Source: CAWFLT01 sp963816795 (GTDB lineage Bacteria; Acidobacteriota; Vicinamibacteria; Vicinamibacterales; SCN-69-37). Taken from it: a DNA stretch of 64,000 nt. The stretch is from the NCBI GenBank assembly GCA_963816795.1, contig CAWFLT010000001.1, positions 372,001-436,000 of the forward strand, in the 5' to 3' direction. The notes below the pieces were generated by a model. That model did no database searches and had not been told where the DNA came from. It saw nothing but the letters and a program-made list of their open reading frames with translations. This document shows positions 50,216 through 58,414 of this stretch, one piece after another. Positions within the stretch are counted from its first letter, which is position 1, and each line of letters starts with the position of its first letter. Both the position numbers and the translations under genes were made by a program.

Positions 50216-51298
50216 TCAGCGGGCGGCCGGCGCAAGCGACGCGCCGGGCTTCAGCAGAATCTTCTGCGACCGCCAGTTGTTGATCTCGGCGGTGTAGATC
50301 ACATTCGGGTCGCGGCAATCCATTTGATGGGTGGTGGCGAACTCCCCCACCGCCTTGCCGCCGCGACCGAACTTCCCGAGGATCGTGCCGTCCAGCTCCA
50401 TCTTGTACACCTCCCCGGTGAACTCGGCCGACGCGGCCGGTGCGCTATCCGGCCACGAGTTGGACACGAAGAGGTACTGCTTGCCGGGATTCTTCGGCCC
50501 GGGGCCGCCCGACACACAGACGCCCCATGGATTGCCGACGTTGGAGTAGTTGGCCTTCCAGTTCAGGTCGTTGTCGAGCACCTGCACGCGAGCGTTGCCG
50601 CGATCGCCGACGTAGACGTTGCCCTGAAAGTCGGTCGCGATCGAGTGCGGCGTGTTGAACTGGAGCTGGCCGTTGCCGCGCGTCCCGACCGCCTTGACGA
50701 AGCGGCCGTCACGGTCGTACTTCACGACGCGGGCATCGAAGTAGCCGTCGGACACGAAGATATTGCCCTGCTGATCGAATGCGACGTCGGTCTGCCGGCC
50801 GAAGCGATACTTCGCGTTGCGTCCATGAAAGGCGCCGGCCCCCGGCATGTTCGACAGCATCGCGACGGGATCCTCCCGGCGGCCGATGGTCATCAACACC
50901 TTGCCCGCCGGGCTGAACTTGATCAGCATGTCGGTGCCCTCGTCCACCGCCCAGACGTTGTCTTGCGCGTCGACGCGCACCGAGTGCGCGAAGGCGAAAC
51001 CGTAATTGTTGCGGCCGATCTCGCGGACGAACATCCCTTGCGGCGAGTACTCGAACAGTCGCGTCTCGTTCGCGCGGTGGTAGATGTAAATCGCGCCCTT
51101 CGAGCTGGTCGCGATCCCCATGTTCTCGCCGGTGTAGATGCCTGGCGGATTCTTGAAGAAATTGGGGACGGCTTCGTGCGGAATCACTGGTACGTTGGTC
51201 GCGGTCGCACGCGTCTGGGCGGCGATGCCTTCAGGCGGACGCAGAACCACCGCCGCGATCGCGATCGCGGCGAGCGAAGTCAAGACGCGTCGGTTCAT
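50216..51298 (-). CDS. Secreted NHL-repeat beta-propeller protein 2
   Basis: A 360-aa paralogue of the downstream gene, without the proline-rich insert. Signal peptide (RRVLTSLAAIAIAAVVL). Blades: TRLFEYSPQGMFVREIGRNN, VRVDAQDNVWAVDEGTDMLI, VAFDQQGNIFVSDGYFDARV, IATDFQGNVYVGDRGNARVQ. A C-terminal VYKMELDGTILGKFGRGGKA aligns with VYKVQLDGKVVGRFGAAGKL-like sequence in the paralogue. Tandem duplication is the likely origin. The start at 51298 begins the signal peptide; the frame continues upstream without support. Divergent from the esterase. Confidence 0.88.
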   Translation of the reverse strand: MNRRVLTSLAAIAIAAVVLRPPEGIAAQTRATATNVPVIPHEAVPNFFKNPPGIYTGENMGIATSSKGAIYIYHRANETRLFEYSPQGMFVREIGRNNYGFAFAHSVRVDAQDNVWAVDEGTDMLIKFSPAGKVLMTIGRREDPVAMLSNMPGAGAFHGRNAKYRFGRQTDVAFDQQGNIFVSDGYFDARVVKYDRDGRFVKAVGTRGNGQLQFNTPHSIATDFQGNVYVGDRGNARVQVLDNDLNWKANYSNVGNPWGVCVSGGPGPKNPGKQYLFVSNSWPDSAPAASAEFTGEVYKMELDGTILGKFGRGGKAVGEFATTHQMDCRDPNVIYTAEINNWRSQKILLKPGASLAPAAR

Positions 51299-51426
51299 GG
51301 AGGGGCTCCGCGGGCAATCTAGCACGAAGGGCATGACGCCTGGCTGGGAAGATCGGCGCAACGGGCGCCAAACCGTGGCATCATGCGCGCACCGTCCCAT
51401 TGACGGTCTGACCTCTGGAGCAGGAC

Positions 51427-52699
51427 ATGAGCAAACGACACTCGTCGATGTTCTCCGTCACGGCGTTCGCACTGGTTTCGGTCCTCGTCGCGTCGGCGCA
51501 GCAGCAGCCGCCACCGCCGGCGCCACCAGCCCAGGCCGCACCGGCACCAGGGGGACGCGGCGGGCCCCAGACGCCGCCGGTCGTGTCGCCGGAGGTCCTC
51601 GCCGATCGCCGGATCACGTTCCGTCTCTCGGCGCCGCAGGCGCAGAACGTGCGCCTGAGCGGCGGCGACATTCCGGGCCTCGGTCAGAACAACGTGCTGA
51701 CCAAAGGCGAGAACGGCGTGTGGGAGCTCACCGTCGGCCCGGTGGTCCCCGGGCGCGTATCGGTACACGTTCAATGTGGATGGCGTCACCGTGCTCAATC
51801 CGCGGAGCCCGATCACGAGCGAGTCCAACACCAACGTGTGGAGCATGGTCTACGTGCCGGGCTCGGACACGATGGACACGCGTGATGTGCCGCACGGCGC
51901 AGTCGCGATGATCCCGTATTACTCGACGGCACTGAAGCGCGACCGGCGCATGCACGTCTACACGCCCCCGGGCTACCAGGCCGGGCGCGATCGCTATCCG
52001 GTCTTCTACCTGCTGCACGGCGCGAGCGATTCCGACGCCGCCTGGTCCACCGTCGGGCGCGCCGGATTCATCCTCGACAACCTCATCGCCACGAAGAAAG
52101 TGAAGCCGATGATCGTCGTCATGCCGGCGGGCCACACCAATCCGCCCGCGGCCGGACGAGGCGCCGCTGCAGGAGGCACGCCGGTGCCGAATGCGACCGA
52201 AGAGTTCGTCTCGGATTTCCTGACTGACGTCCTGCCCTACATCGAGAAGAACTATCGCGTGATCGCCGAACGGAACAGCCGCGCGATCGCCGGTCTGTCG
52301 ATGGGCGGCAATCAGACGCTGCAGATCGCCGTGCCGCAGCTCGACAAGTTCGCGTACGTCGGCGTCTTCAGCTCAGGTCTGCTCGGTGGTGGTGGCGGAC
52401 GCGGCGCGGCGCCAGCAGCGGCCGCCGGCGCGGCCCCCGCGGCGCCACCGCCACCGTTTGGCGCGGCGTTCGAAGAGCGCTACGGCACCATGCTCGGCAA
52501 CGCGGCGTTGCGCAAGGGCCTCAAGGTCTTCTGGTTCGCGACCGGCAAGGACGACGGCTTGATCACGACGACGCGATCGACGGTCGAGCTGTTCAAGAAG
52601 CACGGCTTCTCGCCGGTGTTCAAGGAAACGGCCGGCGGCCACACGTGGCTCAACTGGCGCGACTACCTGATCGAGTTCGCGCCGATGCTGTTCCAGTAG
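51427..52699 (+). CDS. Secreted CE1/Fes-type esterase, one frameshift
   Basis: About 423 aa. Signal peptide (MSKRHSSMFSVTAFALVSVL), a low-complexity Q/P/A-rich linker, an E-set domain like those of glycogen-branching or feruloyl esterase proteins (ITFRLSAPQAQNVRLSGGD), then an alpha/beta-hydrolase: RRMHVYTPPGYQ, YPVFYLLHGASDSDAAW, nucleophile elbow AGLSMGGNQTLQIA (S in GLSMGG), and a final GGHTWLNWRDYLIEFAPMLF with the catalytic histidine. Frame changes near 51752, where one extra G in a GGG run converts PGAYRYTF; both halves are otherwise intact. A second A/P/G-rich insert lies in the middle of the hydrolase. Confidence 0.88.
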
Positions 52700-53070
52700 G
52701 TGTCTGAAAGAGCTTCAACCACAAGACCTCAACGTGAAGGTCGTGAAGAAGGGCAAACTTTGGGTTTGCTGGCCGCGTCAACCGACGCATTCAGACTTCT
52801 GGCCGCGTCCCAGAGCGGTCTCGAGCGACCGAAGCACGTGAAGCTCTCCCGCTGAATAGCTCACGCGCGGCTGTGGGGTTGCCTGTACAAGTCCTTCATC
52901 CCCGAATCAGCGCCAGTAGCTGACGGAGGGTTGCGCCTCTTGCCGAACCGTCTTCAGTCCTTCACGACTTCACGGTAAATGTTTTTCACGGGTGTCGAGA
53001 ATCGCGACTCGGCTCCGACCTGCTTGTGAAAACACGGGAGAACGACTTCTCCCCAAATCAGGAGCCGTCC
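52700..53070. repeat. 371-bp gene-free gap with gene-less relative of the GxxExxY cassette
   Basis: Arms at 52733-52748 (CGTGAAGGTCGTGAAG) and 52960-52975 (CTTCACGACTTCACGG) are imperfect inverted repeats about 210 bp apart. A hairpin GCAAACTTTGGGTTTGC directly follows the left arm, as small hairpins do in the GxxExxY cassette. No gene can be supported in the interior. It looks like an empty or decayed member of the same family. Confidence 0.5.
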
Positions 53071-53529
53071 ATGCCGACCATCACGCCGTTTCTCTGGTTC
53101 GACACCCAGGCCGAAGAGGCCATGACCTTCTACGCCTCGGTGTTCAAGCACGCCGAGGTCATCACCGTCAACCGCGCGCAGGGCCGCGTCATTTCCGTCG
53201 ACTTCGAGCTCGAGGGCCAGCGGTTCATGGCCCTCAACGCCGGCCCCGACTTCAAGTTCAACGAGGCGGTGTCGTTCTTCGTCAGTTGTGAGACGCAGCC
53301 GGAGATCGACAACTACTGGGACAAGCTCACCGCCGATGGCGGCGCGCCCGGCCGGTGCGGCTGGCTCAAGGACAAGTTCGGCCTCTCGTGGCAGATCGTG
53401 CCCAGGAAAATGGGGCAGCTACTCGGCGGCGGCGGAGATCCGGAGCGCGCCGGCCGCGTGGTGCAGGCGATGCTGCAGATGAACAAGCTCGACCTGCACC
53501 GGCTGCAGCAGGCCTACGACGGCGAGTGA
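53071..53529 (+). CDS. PhnB/3-dmu-9_3-mt type VOC protein
   Basis: A 152-aa protein of the PhnB-like branch of the VOC superfamily: ITPFLWFDTQAEEAMTFYAS, FELEGQRFMALNAGPDFKFN, VSFFVSCETQPEIDNYWDKL, WLKDKFGLSWQIVPRKMG. These proteins are common, cytosolic and of unknown activity. ATG at 53071 is chosen by family length; the frame reaches back to 53026. The 3' end overlaps a convergent membrane-protein gene by 16 bp. Confidence 0.9.
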   Translation: MPTITPFLWFDTQAEEAMTFYASVFKHAEVITVNRAQGRVISVDFELEGQRFMALNAGPDFKFNEAVSFFVSCETQPEIDNYWDKLTADGGAPGRCGWLKDKFGLSWQIVPRKMGQLLGGGGDPERAGRVVQAMLQMNKLDLHRLQQAYDGE

Positions 53530-53898
53530 GCCAGCCTGCGCGCCGCCAGGAACTGCAGCGTCGCGAACGCCTCGACGACGATCGCGACCGCAACGACGAG
53601 CAGACGCGCGAGGGACGTGAACTCGCTCCAGAAGACGAGCAACGCGATCGCGCTTCCGGCAACCCACAGGCCGTCCGCGACGGTAAACGCCATCAGCGTG
53701 CGCGCCTCGACGCGATGTTGCCGCGCGGCCACGGCAAGCGCCGCGGCATACGCCAGCAGGCCGATCGCGATCACATCGAAGAGGACCGGGGACGCGGCAC
53801 CGAAGAGCCGGTACAACGACTCCGCGAGTGGCCAGCATCCCGAGGCCGCACGCGGCCGTGGAGAGAGCATTGAGCTGAAGAAGACGGTGCGACGTCAT
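53514..53898 (-). CDS. Small four-helix membrane protein, frameshifted
   Basis: About 128 aa. The N-terminus (MTSHRLLQLNALSTAACGLG, RBS AAGGAG nine bases upstream) is one frame off the remainder, joining near 53835. The rest has four hydrophobic segments: VLFDVIAIGLLAYAAALAVA, TLMAFTVADGLWVAGSAIAL, LARLLVVAVAIVVEAFATLQ and the N-terminal one. Inner-membrane protein of unknown function. It is divergent from an XRE regulator, with a perfect palindrome between them, and is the probable target of that regulator. Confidence 0.68.
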
Positions 53899-53964
53899 GG
53901 GTTCACACTCCTTTTGACCAGTCAGGTCTGCGAGGAGAATCGCCCGGCGACGCCACGCGCCGCA

Positions 53965-53981
53965 ATTACCTCGCAGGTAAT
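53965..53981. promoter_or_regulatory. ATTACCT-CGC-AGGTAAT palindrome (candidate XRE operator)
   Basis: A perfect 7-bp inverted repeat with a three-base spacer lies midway between the divergent membrane-protein and XRE genes. A TAGTAT at 54005-54010 ends six bases before the XRE start, a leaderless layout. The position suits control of both directions. Confidence 0.6.
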
Positions 53982-54016
53982 CGCCGCGCCATCGACCATC
54001 GACGTAGTATGGATTC

Positions 54017-54847
54017 ATGCCGTCAACAGCGACGACACCGGCCGCTCCGCCTGTCAGCGCGGTCGGCCACCTCCTGCGCCAGTGGAGGGCCGCGCGTGGG
54101 ATGAGTCAGCTCGACCTGGCGATGCACGCCGGGTTCTCGGCGCGGCACGTGAGCTTCATCGAAACCGGCCGTTCGCAACCGAGTCGTCAAGCCCTCCTCG
54201 TCCTCGCTGAGTCGCTCGATGTGCCGCTGCGCGAGAGAAACCGTCTGCTCGAGGCCGGCGGGTTTGCGCACCTCTACCGCGAAACGGCGTTCGCGGCCGA
54301 GGAGATGCGGCACATCCGCGAGGTGCTTCAATTCATCCTCGACAGGCACAAGCCGTATGCCGCGGTCGTCCTGGATCGCTACTCGAACTGCCTGCTCGGC
54401 AACGGCGCCTCGGATCGGTTGCTCGCGGCCGTGGTGGACGCCGATCTGATCACCGAGCACGCCAACCATCTGCGGCTGGCGTTTCATCCTCGCGGGGCGC
54501 GGCGATACGTCGTCAATTGGGACGACGTCGGGCGCCATCTCCTGGACCGGGCGGAGCGGGAATTGGGTCACGCGCCGGACGACGCGGTGGCCTCGGCGTT
54601 GCTCGCAGAGTTGCGCGAGTACGCCGGGCCGTTGCTCGGACAGCGACCGCCAGCCCGTCTCGGCGCAAACGATCTGCTGCTGCCGGTTCATGTCAGGAAG
54701 GACGGCGTCGAGCTGCGCCTCTTCAGCACGATCATGACGCTCGGCACGCCGCAGGACGTCACCTTGCAGGAGCTGCGGATCGAGACGTTCTTTCCAGCGG
54801 ATGCCGAATCTGAACTGACCTGGCGGCGCCTGATGGGAGAGCTGTAA
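54017..54847 (+). CDS. XRE-family regulator with MmyB-like ligand-binding domain
   Basis: A 276-aa regulator. The N-terminal helix-turn-helix is GHLLRQWRAARGMSQLDLAM with recognition helix SARHVSFIETGRSQPSR. The rest is the MmyB-type PAS-like fold seen in actinobacterial and other regulators: EEMRHIREVLQFILDRHKPY, AVVLDRYSNCLLGNGASDRL, and a closing ELTWRRLMGEL. It probably controls the divergent membrane protein through the palindrome upstream. Its TAA overlaps the next gene's ATG (TAATG), so it is coupled to a second regulator of the AraC family. Confidence 0.88.
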   Translation: MPSTATTPAAPPVSAVGHLLRQWRAARGMSQLDLAMHAGFSARHVSFIETGRSQPSRQALLVLAESLDVPLRERNRLLEAGGFAHLYRETAFAAEEMRHIREVLQFILDRHKPYAAVVLDRYSNCLLGNGASDRLLAAVVDADLITEHANHLRLAFHPRGARRYVVNWDDVGRHLLDRAERELGHAPDDAVASALLAELREYAGPLLGQRPPARLGANDLLLPVHVRKDGVELRLFSTIMTLGTPQDVTLQELRIETFFPADAESELTWRRLMGEL

Positions 54848-55992
54848 TGAACGCCGTGCCGAAGGACGTGACGAAGCTGGATCCCTGGACGGTCGTCGAC
54901 CCGCTAGGTGACGCGCTTGGGTTCCTGCGGATGAGCGGCGTGTTCTATTGCCGCTCCGAGTTCACGGCGCCGTGGGCGCTCGCGCTGCCGCCAGTCGAGC
55001 GCTGCATGATCCTCCACGTCGTGACCGAGGGCGAGTGCTGGGTGAACGTGGACGGTGCCGACCCGTGTCTCCTGCAAACCGGAACGCTCGCGCTGGTGCC
55101 GCACGGCGAGGGCCATCGGCTGGGGAGTGGAGCCGGGGGTCGCGCTGTCGGCCTGTTTGACGCGCCCCGCGAATCTGTCAGCGAACGCTACGAGATCCTT
55201 CGGCTCGGCGGCGGTGGCCACGCGACGTCGATGCTCTGCGCGCTGGTCCGGGTCGATCATCCGGCCGCGCTGGATCTGATCAGGTATCTGCCGAAGGTGA
55301 TCAGTCTCAACGTCACGAGCTCGCCACACGCGGAGTGGCTCCAGAGCACCATCCGGCTCGTCGCGGCCGAAGCGCGCGAGATCACGGCGGGTGGCGAAGC
55401 CGTCATCACGCGGTTGGCAGACATCCTCGTGCTCGAAGCCATCCGATCCTGGGTGACCCGGCATCCCGAGGAGCGCGCCGGGTGGCTGGGGGCCCTGCGT
55501 GACAGGCAGATTGGTCACGCGCTGTCCTTGATTCAACGCGATCCGATGCGAAGCTGGTCGGTCGAGTCGTTGGCAAACGCGATCGGGATGTCACGCTCGG
55601 CGTTTTCGGCGCGGTTCACCGAGCTCGTCGGCGAGCCAGTCATGCACTACGTGACCCAATGGAAGATGCATGCGGCGGCGCAGTTGCTCCGGAACGACGG
55701 GACGCGCCTCGGCGAGCTCGCGAGTCAGTTCGGGTACTCCACGGAGGCCGCGTTCAGCCGCGCGTTCAAACGCGTGACGGGCGTGTCGCCCGGCTCCGTC
55801 AAGCGGCACGATGCGGCGGAGCGAGGACGAAAAGTAATGTTCGATGGACGCTCTGGAATGGTCTCTGCCTCGCGCGGCGCGCATAGTGAGTCTACCGGCC
55901 GTCGCACGCGGCCGGCAGGAGACCTCGGACATGAACCACAGAACAACGTTGGTGCTTGGCGGAACGGGAAAGACAGGCCGGCGCGTCGCTGA
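54847..55992 (+). CDS. AraC-family regulator with cupin sensor, C-terminus probably over-read
   Basis: An N-terminal cupin_6 sensor (residues 20-200: FYCRSEFTAPWALALPPVER, MILHVVTEGECWVNVDGAD) and an AraC DNA-binding domain (SVESLANAIGMSRSAFSARF, then LASQFGYSTEAAFSRAFKRV and SPGSVKR) end near residue 320. The remaining 60 residues are arginine-rich, unlike the family, and overlap the next gene by 62 bases. An indel near 55805 that hides the true stop is likely. AraC proteins of this type usually regulate an adjacent oxidoreductase; here the NmrA-like gene follows. Confidence 0.85.
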   Translation: MNAVPKDVTKLDPWTVVDPLGDALGFLRMSGVFYCRSEFTAPWALALPPVERCMILHVVTEGECWVNVDGADPCLLQTGTLALVPHGEGHRLGSGAGGRAVGLFDAPRESVSERYEILRLGGGGHATSMLCALVRVDHPAALDLIRYLPKVISLNVTSSPHAEWLQSTIRLVAAEAREITAGGEAVITRLADILVLEAIRSWVTRHPEERAGWLGALRDRQIGHALSLIQRDPMRSWSVESLANAIGMSRSAFSARFTELVGEPVMHYVTQWKMHAAAQLLRNDGTRLGELASQFGYSTEAAFSRAFKRVTGVSPGSVKRHDAAERGRKVMFDGRSGMVSASRGAHSESTGRRTRPAGDLGHEPQNNVGAWRNGKDRPARR

Positions 55993-56791
55993 CCGCCTCG
56001 AGACGATGGGGTGGCCGGTGCGGATCGGCTCGCGATCGGCAGAACGGCCTTTCGACTGGGACCGCCCGGCCACCTGGCCGGAAGCGCTCGACGGCATCGG
56101 TGCCGCGTACGTCTCGTACTTCCCCGATGTCGCGGTTCCCGGCACCGCCAAGGTGATCCGGTCCTTCACCGACGCCGCGTTGGCGAGCGGCGTCCGTCGC
56201 CTGGTATTGCTCTCCGGCCGAGGTGAAGCCGAGGCGCAGGCGTGCGAACAGGTCGTTCAGGCGTCCGGCGCCGCGTGGACGGTGATCCGATCGAGCTGGT
56301 TCAACCAGAACTTCAGCGAGGGCCATTTTCTGGAGCCGATACTCGACGGGCGTCTCGCGCTGCCGGCCGGCCCGGTCGGCGAGCCGTTCGTGGACGCCGA
56401 CGATATCGCGGACGTCGCCGTTGCGGCACTCACCGACGACCGCCATCTCGGCCAGCTCTATGAGCTGACAGGTCCCCGGCTGTGGACGTTCGCCGAGGCG
56501 ATCGCCGAGATCGCGCGCGTCACCGGACGCGACTTGAGCTTCGTCGAAATCAGCAGCGGCGAGTACGCGGCGTTACTCGGCGCCGCGGGCGTACCGACCG
56601 AGTTCGTCACGTTGATCACCTATCTCTTCACGGAGGTGCTCGACGGACGCAATTCGTCAGTGCAGGACGGCGTGCCGCGGGCGCTCAATCGTCCTGCGCG
56701 CGACTTCAGTGACTACGTCCGCGGCTCGGCCGCGACCGGCATCTGGGGATACGGCTTGAAGGCCGCCAGACTGTTGTCAGCTCGGCCGTGA
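55931..56791 (+). CDS. NAD(P)-binding NmrA-like oxidoreductase
   Basis: A 286-aa atypical short-chain dehydrogenase. Rossmann GGTGKTGRRVADRLE at residues 10-24, then LLSGRGEAEAQACEQVVQAS and TVIRSSWFNQNFSEG, a pattern typical of NmrA-like and isoflavone-reductase-like proteins that bind NAD(P) but often lack the Tyr-xxx-Lys motif. Candidate target of the AraC gene upstream. AGGAG is nine bases before the ATG. Confidence 0.88.
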   Translation: MNHRTTLVLGGTGKTGRRVADRLETMGWPVRIGSRSAERPFDWDRPATWPEALDGIGAAYVSYFPDVAVPGTAKVIRSFTDAALASGVRRLVLLSGRGEAEAQACEQVVQASGAAWTVIRSSWFNQNFSEGHFLEPILDGRLALPAGPVGEPFVDADDIADVAVAALTDDRHLGQLYELTGPRLWTFAEAIAEIARVTGRDLSFVEISSGEYAALLGAAGVPTEFVTLITYLFTEVLDGRNSSVQDGVPRALNRPARDFSDYVRGSAATGIWGYGLKAARLLSARP

Positions 56792-56810
56792 GACAATTCG
56801 GCAAAGCCAC

Positions 56811-57836
56811 ATGCGACTTGGCGCGCTCACGCTCATCGCCGCGGCCGTCGCGATTGGCGGACTGCAGCAGGCTTCGCCCAGTACGAACGTGTCCGGCCGC
56901 TGGCGGCTTGTGGACCCAACCACGGCGTCGCCGGCAGTCGCCAGCGAGTTCCTTGTCACTCTGACGGAATCGAACTGGCTAACGATCGAGCGCCGGTTTC
57001 CGTCGAGCGTCAGCGTGTCTCGCTATCCGGTCTCCGGCCGAGGGATCTCGTCCGCGATGACGAGTCCGTCTGCGGCTGGAACTCGAGCGCCGCGTCCGGC
57101 ACCAGTCGAAGCGGTGTGGACCGGCGCAGCGTTTCTGATCCGGACCGGTACTGCCGGCGCCGCTCCGAGGGCGACGGATCACGAGGAACTGTGGTCGATT
57201 GAGGGTGACCGCTTACACGTGGACAACGCCGATCGCGTCTTCGGCGGTCCAGCCAGAACCTCGCGCATCACCTATCAACGCGTCCCGCTTCCCAACTCCG
57301 TCGACGCCGACCAGAACCTCCTCGAGAACGGGAACGCGACTGAGAGCGGTGCGTACTGGCTGATTACCAGCGACGCAGCCGTCGAGCCGTGCGACGGCGA
57401 TCCTTGCTTCCGGCTGCGAAAACCAGGCGGCGTTCAGCAGACGGTATTGCTCCCGGCCAGTGCGGTCGGCAAGTACCTGGTAGCGGTCGGCTCGGCGGCG
57501 AGCGAACGCGTGAATTCGGATGGCGTGATTACCGGCTTACCGTCTCTCTACGGCCTCATCGGCATCAGCGATGGCACTCGCTTTGTCGGTTATCTCACAG
57601 GGCAGAACATGCTGGCACGCCCTCCGGCACCAGGTGTGTGGGCCAAGATGTCCGGAGTGTTCCGTGTACCGGAACGCGCAGCGCGGATCAGCTTTCAACT
57701 CCATCAAGCCGAGGCTCGTGGCACGCCACCCAACGGGTCTGCCGTTCGGTTCGACAATCTTGGTCTCTACCTGTTTCCGTCCGAAGCGGAAGCGCAGTCG
57801 TTCGCGGCCAAGTGGCAGGGACGCGGGAACCAGTAG
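56811..57836 (+). CDS. Secreted hypothetical protein with C-terminal carbohydrate-binding-like domain
   Basis: A 341-aa protein. Signal peptide MRLGALTLIAAAVAIGGLQQ. The N-terminal half (NVSGRWRLVDPTTASPAVAS, EELWSIEGDRLHVDNADRVF) resembles small secreted beta domains seen in Acidobacteria. The C-terminal half (LLENGNATESGAYW, FRLRKPGGVQQTVLLPASAV, WAKMSGVFRVPERAARISFQ, NGSAVRFDNLGLYLF) has the jelly-roll pattern of CBM4/9-like domains. No enzyme activity is visible. It is 19 bases downstream of the NmrA-like gene but carries its own possible start signals. Confidence 0.72.
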   Translation: MRLGALTLIAAAVAIGGLQQASPSTNVSGRWRLVDPTTASPAVASEFLVTLTESNWLTIERRFPSSVSVSRYPVSGRGISSAMTSPSAAGTRAPRPAPVEAVWTGAAFLIRTGTAGAAPRATDHEELWSIEGDRLHVDNADRVFGGPARTSRITYQRVPLPNSVDADQNLLENGNATESGAYWLITSDAAVEPCDGDPCFRLRKPGGVQQTVLLPASAVGKYLVAVGSAASERVNSDGVITGLPSLYGLIGISDGTRFVGYLTGQNMLARPPAPGVWAKMSGVFRVPERAARISFQLHQAEARGTPPNGSAVRFDNLGLYLFPSEAEAQSFAAKWQGRGNQ

Positions 57837-57849
57837 CAATCTTACGGTC

Positions 57850-57896
57850 GCTAAGAGTCACTAGCCTCCGTGCGGCTCCGTGTGCCCCGTGTTCTG
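57850..57896. repeat. Single CACGGAG-type repeat arm
   Basis: CCTCCGTGCGG, CTCCGTGTG and CCCCGTG occur in a row between the convergent secreted-protein and CoA-binding genes. It is the most distal copy of this repeat in the window and has no associated two-hairpin element. Confidence 0.5.
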
Positions 57897-57922
57897 TCGC
57901 GAAGCTCTTGATCGTGACTCCC

Positions 57923-58414
57923 TTACTGCAATCCCCCACGCACTGACGTAATCCGCTGCGTGTTGAAGCCGAGCCAGTGCATGCGGCCGTCGTAGCGCGC
58001 GTGCTCGACCTTGATGCAGCGGTCCATGACGACAGAGAGGCCGCCCGCCTCGGCGATGCGCGCGCCTTCCTCGTTGATCACGGTGAACTGACACCAGAGC
58101 GCCTTCGCGCCGATGGCCACCGCCTCCTTCGCGATGCCCGGCAGCGCGTCCGGCGCGCGGAAGACATTGACGACGTCAACCGGCACCGGCACGTCGGCGA
58201 GGCTGGCGAAGCTCTTCTCGCCGAGCACTTCCGTCTCGCGCGGATTGACCGGAATGACCCGATATCCATGGCGCTGCAGATAGAAGCCGACGAAGTGGCT
58301 GGCGCGCAGGCGGGTTGACGACAGACCGACGACGGCGATGGTCCTGGCGCTGTGGAGGACACGCTGGATGGTCAGCGGATCCTGATAGCGAGTCAAATCG
58401 AACGACGGCGTCAT
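57923..58414 (-). CDS. CoA-binding domain protein (YccU type)
   Basis: A 163-aa CoA-binding protein of the succinyl-CoA-synthetase-like Rossmann type: RTIAVVGLSSTRLRASHFVG, YRVIPVNPRETEVLGEKSFA, VDVVNVFRAPDALPGIAKEA, ALWCQFTVINEEGARIAEAG, VVMDRCIKVEHAR. It probably binds CoA in the cytosol; its role is unknown. Its ATG overlaps the metY stop (ATGA), making it the third gene of the met operon. Linkage of YccU-like genes to metY is frequent in other bacteria. Confidence 0.93.
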   Translation of the reverse strand: MTPSFDLTRYQDPLTIQRVLHSARTIAVVGLSSTRLRASHFVGFYLQRHGYRVIPVNPRETEVLGEKSFASLADVPVPVDVVNVFRAPDALPGIAKEAVAIGAKALWCQFTVINEEGARIAEAGGLSVVMDRCIKVEHARYDGRMHWLGFNTQRITSVRGGLQ

